Of a stretch of DNA of 64,000 nt, positions 39,759 through 51,720 are shown in pieces. The position numbers were made by a program, and so were the translations under genes. Source of the stretch: Daldinia sp. FL1419 (taxonomy: Eukaryota; Ascomycota; Sordariomycetes; Xylariales; Hypoxylaceae). Under the pieces are notes generated by a model. It was not told the origin of the DNA. It ran no database searches and worked only from the letters and a program-made list of their open reading frames with translations. Every line of letters starts with the position of its first letter. Position 1 is the first letter of the stretch. The DNA lies in the NCBI GenBank assembly GCA_025201765.1, contig MU623373.1, positions 224,838-288,837 on the forward strand, in the 5' to 3' direction.

Positions 39759-42700
39759 GATTATAAACTCGGAAGTTTAATTAAAAGTTAATTTATCTTA
39801 ATTAAATATATTATTTAACTTTATATTTGATATCTTATTTACAGGACGCATTTAATCTAAATTGCGGTGATTTTTATTGTGTATTTAAATAAAAGGAATA
39901 AGAAAATAAAGATAAGAAGGAATTCTAAAATGCTGAAATTCGATTATCTTAGCGAGTTTAGACTAGAGATTTTTGACCAGCCACCATAGCCACCCCAGTA
40001 TGGTCCGTGCAGATGTATCTGTGGGACTGTACTGCTGTTCCAAAAATTCTAGTTTAAGGTACAAAACCAATATTTTAAGTTTGTTATTTAAAATTACTAT
40101 ATAAAATAATCTTTATTATTTATAAAAATAATTAATATTAAATAATAAAAATAGATATTCTTAATCTATAAATATTCAAAAATAATAATAATTAATATAA
40201 AACCTTATATTTAATTTTTAATTAATATAATAAAAGAATAAAAATATTATATATGATTAGGAAATTTAAACTATCATTTAAAACACCATCTAATTCCCAC
40301 CCCTATTAAGCGATAACAAAATAGTAAAAAGCTTTATTTATTTTGTATAAGTTATGAGGGCTAATAATAGGTGTTTTAAAATCCATTAGCATTTTTCCTA
40401 ATTTTTTTATTATAATGTTAATATATTATTAGATTTAAGAAATAAAAATTGCATATATTTACTTTCATAATACTTAATAATAATATAACCAACAATACTT
40501 TAATTAATCCCAAATTTTATTAATAGTTTAAAAGTAACCTTTTTTAGCCTCAAGCGTGTTTGTATTATTATTCAAAAGCTTGGTTCTTTAAATGGTTTAA
40601 TTAAATTAATATTATTTAAGTTAATAAATAAATATGTTATAATGTATGTAATTGCGAGTTTGGGGTATTGCCTTTTTTATTTTTAAGCTTAATGTTGATA
40701 TTGTACTTAAATTGAATTCACCTAGAATTCAAACACGTGGTTTGTATTATTTAAATATGTGGTTCATATTGTTCAAATGCGTGGTTCACATTGGAATAGT
40801 TGCTGGGCTGAGGATAAACGCGAGCAGTTCAAGGCTCCTAGAATATATTAACAAGTAATTTAAAAGTATTAATTGTACCTTATAAGTTAAAAAAGCAATA
40901 AATTAACTTCATATTAAAAATTTAAATATTAATAAATATATTAATATATTTTAATATAATTTACTATATACAAATAAATATATTCTTACCTCAGATTAGG
41001 AGACAGTTTTTGGTGGATGTGGTATATCAGGGATCTGATTGGCTGAAAAGTGCTGTGGCACAAAAGATATAAAAACCGTCCTCCTAGTTTGAGCCCCACT
41101 GAGATAAAAATTCGAGAGGTGTTGAAGGCCAAAAGCTGCAGCGGAAAATCTTTTATCCTTTACAATTACCCTTAACATTAAAATATTAATTTAATTTTCT
41201 ATAAAACTACTATTATATTAAGGTGTATATTAATTAATGATAGTTTTAAATTTTACCTTATTATTTTAAGATATATACCATAATATTATTAAAGTTTTTA
41301 AAATATGAAATAGCAATTCTAGTAGTATTATAAATTGTTATTTAATTACTTAAGTAATATATTCTAAGAATGATATTGTAAAACAAATAAATAAAATAAT
41401 GGTAAAATATAATTTAAAAGAATAACCATTATAAAAGATATTATTTTTTAAACATTTAAATAAAAACAATTTTTTATACTTAATTTAAAAGTTAAAACAA
41501 TTATAAATCAAAGATTTTATAAAAAACAATTACTTTAAAAACTTTAATTATTTATTATTAATAATATTATTGGAATTACCTTCATCAAACATTAATAACA
41601 TATTATTAATACCTCTTCCAAACAACCCAAATATAAACTATTTTAATTTCGAAGTTATTATTTTACAAAATTTATTATAACACTTTAATATTTTATCTAA
41701 AACACCTACCCCAGACTTATTAAATGAAGATTTAAGTATTAATTTAATAATGGTCCTAAATCAAATTACATACCCTGCAATTATATTAGATTAAATACCT
41801 AAACTACCTAATCTATTAATTACAATAATAAAACAATTTTATTGAAACAAACCAATAAGGATTTTTAAAATACCATAAAACCCCTTCCAACATTTTACTA
41901 ATAACCTTAAAAACAAAAATAGGCACCATAACCCTAAATAATATTATCAAATTAGAATTAACAAATAAATAATTAATATTTAAAAAAAACATATTTAATT
42001 ACTTAATAATATAAAGGTACGGAAAGATATTCCTAAGAAGCACCAACAAAACAACCCCAATAACAGAAACAGGAAAAACCCTTAAAGGTCTTTCGTTAAT
42101 TAAATAGTGCAAAAAAATCAAATCCTAGCAAAACTAACAGGACAAAATATGTAAGTACATAAGGTACCATTTAAAAAAGAATTTTAAAAATATAATAACT
42201 AATAAAAATACTATAACCAAACTTTGGAAAACCCTTAAAAAAAAATATAAACCATAAGGGAACGCAATATTCCAAAACCTAACATTCAAATAAAATACCA
42301 TCTTATTAAACTTCGAGGGGTTAATTACAACACTATCATCAAAACTACAACAACTTTAAATTAATTTCAAAAAATTAAATCAAATTTGTACAATTAACAA
42401 ACCCCACTTAATCAACAAATTCCTCAACACCCTAGAAAATAATTACAACACATTCCTCACCACATTCTTCCAAAGCCATAATATTATCCCCTTACAAAAC
42501 AATACCAATTAAATCATCAAAACTACTATTAATATCAACAATATTATCAGATTAACTCAACAAAAAAAACAAACCCAAAAACTCAAAAACAAGGATAATA
42601 AAATAATTTTAATTAATTACCTTAACAAAAACAAAAAATATAAAAAAAAATTAAATCCTATATACACTCACTATATAACTGCAAGGTACCACATTACAAC

Positions 42701-43339
42701 CTATAATCCTACCAAATACTTCTAAAAACACCCAAAACTACAACCACAAAACTAACGAAGTAACACAAAAAATAAGCCTAAAAAAATTAAAAAAGAAAAA
42801 AAAGAACCTATCACTACAACTTTAACCTACAAAAACTCCCAAAACACACCAAAACTTACAGCCACTACAACATTTATAACATTCAATAACACTATAACTA
42901 AAATATTAATAAATCCACCAAAGCTAAATATCCTATCTAAACTTTTTCGGGAATACCTACCTAAGAAACCGAAGCACAATACATCAGATAAAGTACAAGG
43001 TAACCAAATATAAGGTATATCAATAAAATTATTAATCTTCACAATTACCCCTATATTAAATTATATACCTGCTAATTTATTTACAACAGAAGTATTAAAA
43101 ACTTTAGGATTTATAATTATAGATAAACCTAAAACCGAAGAATTGGTAATTAAATTTAAAAAAATAATTATAATTAATAACAATTATAATTAAACCAACT
43201 ACTACAATAAAATATTATTTATTAATTTATATTTATACAAAGGACCGCATATCTACAGCATTAGTAAGAAAACCATTACGCTTGAACTTTAAGGCACTAT
43301 AGCAATTAAAATTACTATAAATGGGAATTTTAAGATAAT

Positions 43340-44573
43340 TAAAATTTTAAATACTATATACTGCCCTAGCCTAGCTTGCAACTTTATCTCGGTATCATAA
43401 CTAATCTGTAAGGGCATTAAATTCTTATTTCAATAAGATTTGACTTATAAAACTAAAAATAAAAAGGTATTTTTAATTGCAACTAAAATAAGTGGTTTAT
43501 ATATAATTAATCAAAAAGATAACCATTTTAATATAACAGGCTTTAGTATAATTCTTTATTCTTATTTTGTATTTGATTTTTTATTTAAAATATAATATAA
43601 AAAATTAAAACATTTCAATAATTAAAACCTTAAAAAATTAATAAAAATATTTATAAATATAAAACCTTTAAAAAAATATTATTTATATAAAATTTATATA
43701 GAAGGTAAAATAAGCAAAATATCTTATAAAGGATTTTTAAAGAAAAATATTTATAAATTAAAATTATTATATTTAAATAAAGTTGGTATACTTATGGATA
43801 TTTAAGGTATTAATAATTATAAGGGTTGGTTAGTAATAGTTTATGATTTTTTGTATATGATTTGGGTTATTTTGCTTAAAAGTTTGAAAGATTAGTTATA
43901 AGCTTTTAGGGATTTTTTCAAAGAGTGGGAGAGATCCAAACAACAATATTATATAATCACCCTAAATATTTTAGGCATATATATTAATAACAAATTCAAA
44001 CATTTTTATTAATAAAAGGGTATAATAATTAAATATATAGTTATAAAGCAATTTCAATCAAGGGGTTTCGTTAAAAGTATTATTGGTAAGTTTAAGGTTA
44101 AAATAAGAACTATTTTTATATAAGCTAAAAAGAATGGGATATTAAATAAATATTGGTTAATTATTATATAGATGATTTTATATATTATGAATAAATTACC
44201 TTATAATGCCCTGAATAAGATCCTATATGAGGTTTGGTATGGAGATGCATTAGATTTAGCATATATGGTTACCCCAGGCTTAGATGGATACTACCTGAAA
44301 AATCAAAAAGCTGATATATTCTAAAAGAAGATTATAGTTTGTAAGATGTTAGGTTATATAGGTAATAATATATATATTTATAAGATATTTTTAATGGATA
44401 AAGATAGGGTAATTAATATTAATAATATAATATTTAAAAAAAAATATTTATATATATTAATAAGTAAATTTATAATTTTAAGAAAATGTGTAAAATCCAA
44501 ATTAACATTACTACTATTATTATGCATATGTGTAAGAAGTGATGATATTACTTGGGAGCTACTTGAGAGTTAA
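43340..44573 (+). pseudogene. Decayed protease and integrase region of copia element
   Basis: Translated pieces show CPSLACN and ISVS words typical of the segment between copia protease and integrase (near 43365-43400). Further downstream come an integrase core with an Asp-containing start (near 43798) and an IN C-terminal segment YKIFLMDKDRV (44379-44411). C is strikingly rare on this strand between about 43720 and 44330 while G is kept. Stop codons interrupt the frame repeatedly. Confidence 0.7.
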
Positions 44574-44999
44574 TTCACACTAAAATTGGTTCCAGGTTAA
44601 ATAGGCCTTAATTTACTATTTATATTTGAAAAATTTGACAGTGTACCATAAAATGACTAATTAGAGAATCCCATGCTTTTAGGAGGATTAAATATATAAT
44701 TAGATATATCCACATAAAAATAATTTTTTAAACTATATATAAGTAGTTCCTTATAAGAACCCCTTAAATATAAGTTTAAATAAATGATATTATGATTATT
44801 ATTGTATAAGTATTAGTTTAAGGTAAATTCAATTTTTATGTACACCATATATTTAATTAATGCTATAATTATTGTTATAGAGTTTGAACCTAAATTATAT
44901 TAAAAGGTTAAATATAATCCCAAATAATTTAAGTGGCGTAAGGCTATAGGTGCTAAATATTAATTATTAGTGAATAACCATACATAGGAACTTTACAAC

Positions 45000-46330
45000 C
45001 TACCAACAGGATGAAAACCATTTTTAAATAAATGGGTTTATAAAATAAAAAGGGGTTTTAATGGGGAGATTACTTAGTACAAAACCAAATAAATTGTATA
45101 AGGCTTTAAACAAGTTAAAAAATTGGATTATACTAATATCTTTATTTTAATCATTAAATTCATAAACTATAAAATAATTTTCATTATAGTAATTACCTTA
45201 AACCTAAAAATTAAATAAATAAACATAATTATAGTATTCCTATATAGGGATATTAATAAAAACATATATATTGAATAGCCCCCCAAATTTAATAATAAAA
45301 TAAATAAATATTACAAATTTAAAAAGGCTTTATACAATTTTAAATAAATATTAAAGGTATAATACCAAATATTATTAATATACTTACTTATTTTAGGTTT
45401 CAAAGTGTTGGATTTAAATGTGGGTATATTTGTAAAAGATTATAATTATATAGTGGTTTATATTAACAATTTATTGATTACAAGGTTTTTTAAGATTGAA
45501 ATTAACGAAATTAAAGTTAAATTTATTGAAAAGTTTAAGATGATTGATTTAAATCCTTACTCATACTACTTAAAAATAATTATTAAAAAGGATTACCCTA
45601 ATAAGATTATAAGGCTTAACTAAAAAATATATTTGGAAAAGATTATAAAAGATTTTAATTAATGGGAATTTAATCTTATAATTATCTCAATCAATATATT
45701 AAAGATTACAGAACTTTTAAACAATTATACCACATTAATTAAGGATATTAAATAATATATATAAACTATAAGATGCTTGATATATGCTATGATAGGCATT
45801 AGATTAAATATAGCATATATTATCTCATACCTAAACCACTATATGAAAAACTCTACTACAACACATTTAACAGCGGTAAGGAGGGTTCTTAAATATTTTA
45901 AAAATATTTTAACTTATAAACTTACATATTAAAAAAATTTAAATAATTTTATAAAATAAACAAATATTAACTTTATAAAATATATATAATTTAGATAATT
46001 AATTTTAAAATATATTTTTAACATTAATAACAGGGTTATTAACTAATTATTAAAAAGATAACTTATTATAACTATATTAACGTACAAATCCAAATTTAGA
46101 AATATAATAAATATTATAAAAGAAACCATATAACTGTGTTATTTATTAATAAAGCTAATAATAGTACAAAATTAAATTATTACTATAGTTATTTTCAAGG
46201 ATAATTAAGAAGCACTAACATTAGCTAAAAATCCTTAATTTTATATACACACCAAATATATTAAAACAGATATGTATTTTTCTCAAAAAAAACAACAATC
46301 TAAAAAAATCAATTTTGTATATACCCCTAC
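45000..46330 (+). pseudogene. Decayed reverse transcriptase and RNase H of copia element
   Basis: Fragments fit the copia RT family: a KWVYKIKRG-type start near 45029, and a 72-residue open piece at 45405-45623 that contains VVYINNLL where the YVDD catalytic box is expected. Both aspartates of that box are replaced by Asn, consistent with G-to-A change. An RNase H remnant follows near 46190-46260. It cannot encode an active enzyme. Confidence 0.75.
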
Positions 46331-46909
46331 TTAATAATAAATAATTAATAGCTTTATTAAACTATTACCTAAAGATACATTTATTAAGTTCAAAGATGCC
46401 CTAGGACTCCAACCGTAAAACAAATGGAAAATTTCGAAAAAAAGGCATTTTATAACTAATAGAGATCTTAATATAGGGTAATTTTTGACAAGTACAGATT
46501 AAAAATTTTGGACTCAAACTAAATTTAACCCTTAAGTGCAGTTAAAAACATCTTTGCACATATTACCAAAAGCTTCAAAAGGTAACATATTTTTTATACT
46601 ATACAAAAAAAAAAAAAAAAAAAAAAAAAAAAGGAAAAACTCTTTATATATACATATACATATACATATATATACATATATCAATTAATGAGAATTAAAA
46701 TATAATATAATATAAATATATTATATAATAGGAAATACCTAACTTAAACAATCAAAAAAGGAAAGGTTAAAAAACTTACCCTACAAAGGCCTTAACAAGG
46801 ATTTATTCCCATCAACAATACATTTCAAACCCCAAAAAACATAAGGATACAAACAAAGTCAAACTAAGAAAATATTTAAGACTAATTATGGATATAGTTC
46901 AAATGGGAA

Positions 46910-47052
46910 TGTTAGAATATATATAGTTGGTATATAAGGATATAATATACCCCACATCTATGATTTTATATATCGTAAATATGCCCATCTATTCTTTAAA
47001 ATAAACTTAATAATACAAATAACTTACCTTATACATGCATTCTATTTCAACA
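46910..47052 (+). repeat. Right LTR (143 bp)
   Basis: It begins TGTTAGAATA and ends TTCAACA, with intact TG...CA termini. It is preceded by the purine-rich AAATGGGAA, a plausible polypurine tract. Compared with the left LTR it shows A for G at 11 sites and T for C at 6. Confidence 0.9.
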
Positions 47053-47057
47053 ATATC
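47053..47057. repeat. Target site duplication, right copy (ATATC)
   Basis: Identical to 39611-39615 and directly abutting the right LTR. Confidence 0.85.
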
Positions 47058-47533
47058 AATTTGTCAGCTCCATATTCTAACAGTACTTTGACATTTTTTA
47101 GACGACCCCATAACGCCGCTTTCATAAGGGCAGTTCTACCGTCGCGATCACAGCGTTCGCATCAGCGCCTCTCAAGAAGAAGTTAAACCACTTCAGACGA
47201 CGCTTCGCATGCAGCCATATGTAAGGCAGTTTCCCCGACGTTTCTTTGACTATATGTTCTTCTGTTATTTCTTCGTCTCCATCCCAAGATATTTCGCGCT
47301 GAGGTATCTCCCATGCATCGACACCTCATAGGAAAACATTAGTACCTAAAATCGGGCTGGACGATGGTGCTTGATATAAAGAAGGCGCATATTTGGGCTT
47401 GCTAGTCCAATTATCTAGGTACCAGAGCGGTATTTATACCCGACGCCAGATTATTCTTGGAATAGGCTGATCATACTTTATCGTCGGCGCTTTTTCTTCA
47501 TACGTCACTTCCTGTCCGGTGCCTTATTTGCCT
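47058..47533 (-). pseudogene. Right part of decayed ankyrin-repeat gene
   Basis: The minus strand reads two consecutive ankyrin repeats. The first starts GETALHMAACEASSEVV and then has a stop followed by LLLERR and another stop. The second reads DRDGRTALMKAALWGRLK and VKVLLEYGAD up to the target duplication at 47057. Two in-frame stops where helix residues are expected mark it as a pseudogene. The repeat would continue into the DISITTNFG segment on the far side of the retrotransposon. The remaining 250 bases towards 47533 show no clear domain. Confidence 0.65.
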
Positions 47534-49068
47534 TCACCTCCCCACCGCCCCTATACCTACGTTGGCAAGTAAGGACTCCTCTACCGTCCGTTTCGCCGAG
47601 AAGTCATGCAACTTGCCCAACCACACGATAGAATTCAGTATCGATCTGGTATCGTTCCACGACTTAAGATTTGCAACTTGAAGCACCTGGGCTAGGGAAC
47701 GCTGCAACCAAACTTGGTTATCCCGGTTGCAATCCAAAATAGTGTATACAACGTATATCCAGACTAGGAGTCCCGCGGGAATAGAATTTGTTGAATGAGC
47801 TAATAGCACCTCCTTAAGGTGCCTGCTTAAATATACGTAGTTAGTTTTTGCGCCACGCCATTGGAGAAAGAATGAACTGGCAAACATCAGTAGTATAAGC
47901 CTTATAGCTTCATTCACGTCATTTGCATTGAAGTAAAGGCCGAGTAGGCGATAGTGTATCGATACCATAGTCTCCTGATATATCTCGATATCGAGACTGA
48001 GCCTACACTGTATGGCGATGTTTGCGGCCCGTACAACTTGACAGATATCGTCCCATATATGACGAAGTCGTGTATCTAGTCCATTAATGAAATGCCGGAT
48101 ATCTGCAAGAGCCGTATTTTTACTTAGTTCTAAGTCTTCGAAGTAAACCTCTCTTTCACAGCGAGATATATAAGAACCCCAGGGGATGTCCTCGGAAAAG
48201 AAAAGGGGCTTATGTCCCGTAGTGAGCGCTACACCGAGATCGGCGCTACATGATATCAGTACTCGGCACTCATAACGTCAATTATTGAGGTACAACTTAC
48301 CGTAAGATTTTGAGCTGAAGTTGCTTATCCATACGAAATGCGGAAATGCCCCCTCGTAATGCAACAATCTGGTGCAAGCCCTTCATGTGTCTTAATGCGA
48401 CTTCGAGATCCCCCGTAGCCGTCGATGTCATTGCCAAGCCTACGACAACTAAGATAGTCGAGTCCGAGGTCAACAACCCGTATTCGAGACTTGCGATGCG
48501 CTCTTGTAGTAACCCTAAAGCCTTGATGAAATGGGCTAGGGCTGTTTTATTGGTTCCATCTCGCCCCCGCATCGAATCCCCGTATATCATAGCGACGAAG
48601 ATGGTGAAGTGAAAGCAAGCAGCATCGCTACATATAGGCTCAAGCCATGAGCCGTCAGTGCGGCCCGGGGCCAAATTTAGCTCAAGGGGGTGCATTCCAT
48701 CTTTAACTGGGTGCTACCTGGTTAGACAAGATGTTCGCACTGTTCATAGTGTCATGGGGAGGCTATTATCTCTTACGTTTCCAGATGTTTCCAAACACCG
48801 CTGAATCTATTTCACCAGGGAATCTTATGAATGATAATTCCCCTCCTACCTTAGGTGGGACAGGGGTGCTATTTCGTGTGTTTACACCATCCGAGTGTTT
48901 GAGTTGCGTGCTGTTGATCCATGAGGTTGGTCTTGACGGTAGCCTTTTTCTATTTTTACCGCGCATTACGTGGCTACGTATGATCTTTCTGTCCTCTCCA
49001 ATCGATCGTTTTGACGGAGTGTTGATGATGAAAGTCGTGGTGGTGTCACACGGTCTGGACTTAGACAT
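47534..49068 (-). CDS. Fungal transcription-factor-domain protein lacking a zinc cluster
   Basis: Three exons, 49068-48777, 48706-48301 and 48245-47534, give 469 residues. The N-terminus carries the pattern TTTFIINTPSK ... IIRSHVMRGKNRKR, common at the start of a large fungal regulator-like family. The rest matches the helical 'fungal-specific transcription factor' domain (HPLELNL ... CFHFTIFVAMI ... GDLEVALRHMKGLHQIVALRGGISAF ... LRADLGVAL). No Zn2Cys6 cluster is present. Many relatives also lack one, so DNA binding is unproven. Introns are 70 nt (48707-48776) and 55 nt (48246-48300). In intron 1 I chose the acceptor at 48707, because the nearer alternative puts stops in frame. The gene is intact although it abuts the decayed ankyrin gene, and it diverges from the dehydrogenase at 49738. 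Confidence 0.75.
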
Positions 49069-49737
49069 GACCACTTAGACACTGGAATTAATGATACACG
49101 CAATAGTGGCCGGTCTTCTCTCACAGAAAACGGATTTTTAGGAGATATGCCAAGGAATTACTGGAGACCTAATTCGGAAAGGACTTCATAAAAATAGGGC
49201 ATTAACGTATGGATGGTATGAGAAGAAGATAATTAATTTGAAGGAAGTTGAGAAGAAACAACATTTCTTAGTGGAGTAGATCGTGAAGATCCACAATCGG
49301 TCGCATCTAAGATGCCAAGACTAGATTGTATTCCAAGAAAGGTTTAGCTTAATCTGATACTTGCCTATTTTGGTAAATTCCTATTGTGGGCAGGCAGCGG
49401 GACAGTTTGGTGGGTATAGCTTCTTCGACGCCACGGGTAATACGGGCAAGAAAACTTTCCATCGTTGAGAGAACGATATAAGCCAAATAAGGTGAATGGT
49501 AAATTAAAGGGGAAAAAAAAAGGAGAGTCCCGTCTTAGCTTATATAAATAGGTACCGAATGTATATGATTTAACACTCGACACTGTATAACTTTGACGAC
49601 CTTATATAGACTAAAGCCCCCGTATCGATGGCCTCGGATATTGCCACTGTTGTATAAAATATATTCCATTTTCCTTTTTATAACCTCATTAGCTACCTAG
49701 GTACATATATATACATCGTCGATCAGATACCGCCGTT
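49069..49737. promoter_or_regulatory. Divergent promoter, TF-domain protein and dehydrogenase
   Basis: The 669-bp gap between the two start codons must contain both promoters. The palindrome TACCTAGGTA lies at 49694-49703, 35 bp before the dehydrogenase ATG. I saw no other element. Confidence 0.5.
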
Positions 49738-50829
49738 ATGTCGAAATCGCTAGACCTGGGGCCTCCAAAGGAGAGTTCCATGTCCCTATTCCTCAAATCT
49801 CAATTCTGTACTGCGGTTCAATGGCCCCCTAACACCACCAATCTCGAAGGGAAAGTCGCCATCATAACGGGATCTACTAGTGGTCTTGGACTTGAGGTAT
49901 CAAGGCAACTCTTAGGCTTTAACCTATCAGACCTGATTGTCGCCGTCCGGTCTACTGAAAAGGGGGAGAGGGTTGCTTCGGAGCTGCGCGCTCATTTTCC
50001 CAAAGCCAACATTCGGGTCTGGCCTCTCGAGATGGAATCATACGACAGCATCCAGGCAATGGCTCGTCGTGCTAATAGCGAACTATCCCGCCTAGATATC
50101 GTTATACTCAACGCAGGCATGCAGGCGGCCGAATTTAACATCGTCCCCGCGACTGGTCACGAAAGACTGATCCAGGTGAACTTTCTATCCACCATGCTAC
50201 TCGCTATTCTTCTTCTCCCCATCCTCAAGGCCAAGGCACCCCCAAATCAGCCACGTCGACTTACTATTGTCAACTCGGGTACCGCACGCGGTGCCAAGAT
50301 CTCCGAGCCTCACGGTAGTCTAATTCTATCTGCCCTTGACGATAAAAGTCGACCCTGGAACCCTATCGAACGCTATGCCGTTAGTAAGCTTCTAGGGCAT
50401 TTGTTTATCGTCAACCTTACACGTCACGTTAACGCCGACGACGTCGTTGTTAATCTGGTGGATCCGGGGTTGGTCAAAGATACGGGACTACAGGGTTTTG
50501 CGCCACCCGCTGTTGCTGCCTTTTTCTACTGCTATAAGGCGATCTTGGGAAGGTCGGTGCCGGTCGGCGCATCTACCTATATTGATGCGACTATCGTTAA
50601 AGGAAAAGAATCTCATGGTTGCTTGGTTGCGAATTGGAAGATTTCGTCGTAAGTTGTTATGAGCGAGCATTTCAACCCTTATAGTTTTGCTAACATCACC
50701 CAATACAGATTTGCCGCATTCGCTTATACGTCCGCCGGGGAGGCGGTTCGAGAACAGCTATGGCGGGAGACGATGGAGGAATTTAAGTTTGCAGGAGTTC
50801 AAGAAATACTTGATGAATTGAATAAGTAG
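49738..50829 (+). CDS. Short-chain dehydrogenase/reductase
   Basis: Exons 49738-50648 and 50709-50829, with a 60-nt intron, give 343 residues. It is a classical-type Rossmann NAD(P)-dependent oxidoreductase. The cofactor motif TGSTSGLG is at 44-51, NAG at 125-127, a serine in the INVNSGT-like strand near 180, and the catalytic Tyr-Lys pair YAVSK with Y213 and K217. It resembles the retinol-dehydrogenase-like fungal SDRs, but the substrate cannot be told. There is no signal peptide. Its promoter region is shared with a transcription-factor-domain gene, which may regulate it. The gene converges on the Ctr transporter with 203 bp between stops. Confidence 0.88.
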
Positions 50830-51032
50830 TTCTATGCAACCCACTAGTTAAGGGACGACGCAATTATAGTAGGTATATATCTTCTCGTAGGCGGGTATTG
50901 ATGAGATACCCGGGTGTGTTTAAAGGGTACCTATACGATGCCACACCCCATCGTAGCTTATATTAAGCCCATCCCACAAATCCCAACGAGGTACTCCAAC
51001 TTTGAAGATCTCGCTACCGTGTGCGTAAAAAA

Positions 51033-51720
51033 TCAGTGATGGTTATCGCCAGCACCAAACCGACCAGCAACAAAGGCACCGAGGAAGATGCCTCCAAGGA
51101 CGGATAGAAAATATCCCACATTCATCGTCATTACCGCCAACATACTGCAAGGGTGGTTAGATGTGATCACAAAAGCAAAGATTTCGGGACGACGGAATGA
51201 ATAAGGGGCCGGCTTACAGCAGGTATCCGATGCCTCCAATCACCACTTCGAGCAAAGCGCGACATGTCTCAGTCGCCACCCGAAATGGGTGGCTGTTCCA
51301 CTGGGTCCTGAATTGGCTTCCCACTACCTCCAAATCGGTTCTGCTCCCTGGGTAAGTATCTGAATCCGAAGACGCCATGACTTTATTGTGTCGATGGAGG
51401 CCTGGATTTGAATCGAAGATGATGGATCTCAGCGCGATTAGGACGCGGTGCAGCAGGGCGAGCACAATAATGAAGATGCAGGTACCCGCGTAGGAACTCT
51501 GTCCCTTTGGCGTCCACGCAGTCGAATAGAGAGGGGTTGTGACGCTCTGAAAGAATACCATCGCCATTTCCGCCGAAGTCATCATCATGGACGAGCCGTC
51601 GCCCATGTCCATACCCATATCCATTCCACCGGTAGATGATGGCATTGAGCTCCCACTCGTCATTGTCATGGACATACCGGTCGTAGACGCGGCGGTCATC
51701 GTCATGTCGCTGTGATCCAT
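51033..51720 (-). CDS. Ctr family copper transporter
   Basis: Ctr proteins are trimeric high-affinity Cu(I) channels of the plasma membrane or vacuole. Exons 51720-51218 and 51144-51033 with a 73-nt intron give 204 residues. The N-terminal 50 residues are packed with Met (MTMT, MSMTMT, GGMDMGMDMGDG), the usual extracellular copper-binding region. Three membrane helices follow at about 60-90, 155-180 and 180-198. The signature MxxxM of helix 2 is at 169-173, just after the splice junction, and GxxxG of helix 3 is at 186-190. The C-terminus ends in His-His, like the HCH-type copper exit site. The start at 51720 is the first ATG. A reductase gene lies upstream on the same strand. Confidence 0.92.

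Larger units (their letters stand above)
39616..47052 (+). mobile_element. Ty1/copia LTR retrotransposon, RIP-like decay
   Basis: The element is 7,437 bp including two 143-bp LTRs, with 5-bp ATATC target duplications on both sides. Remnant domains in + orientation run in copia order. The protease/GAG-pre-integrase region (CPSLACN and ISVS words) is near 43350-43540. The integrase core is near 43790-44110, with a C-terminal piece at 44346-44450. Reverse transcriptase is near 45000-45620, and an RNase H remnant (ALTLAKNP) near 46200. Stops and TA-rich codons break every frame, so it cannot be active. The sequence is extremely AT-rich. The element is longer than a typical 5-kb copia; extra DNA lies between the left LTR and the gag-like region and includes islands of normal composition. 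A 26-nt A run precedes the right end at about 46607. No clear primer-binding site was found. Confidence 0.88.
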
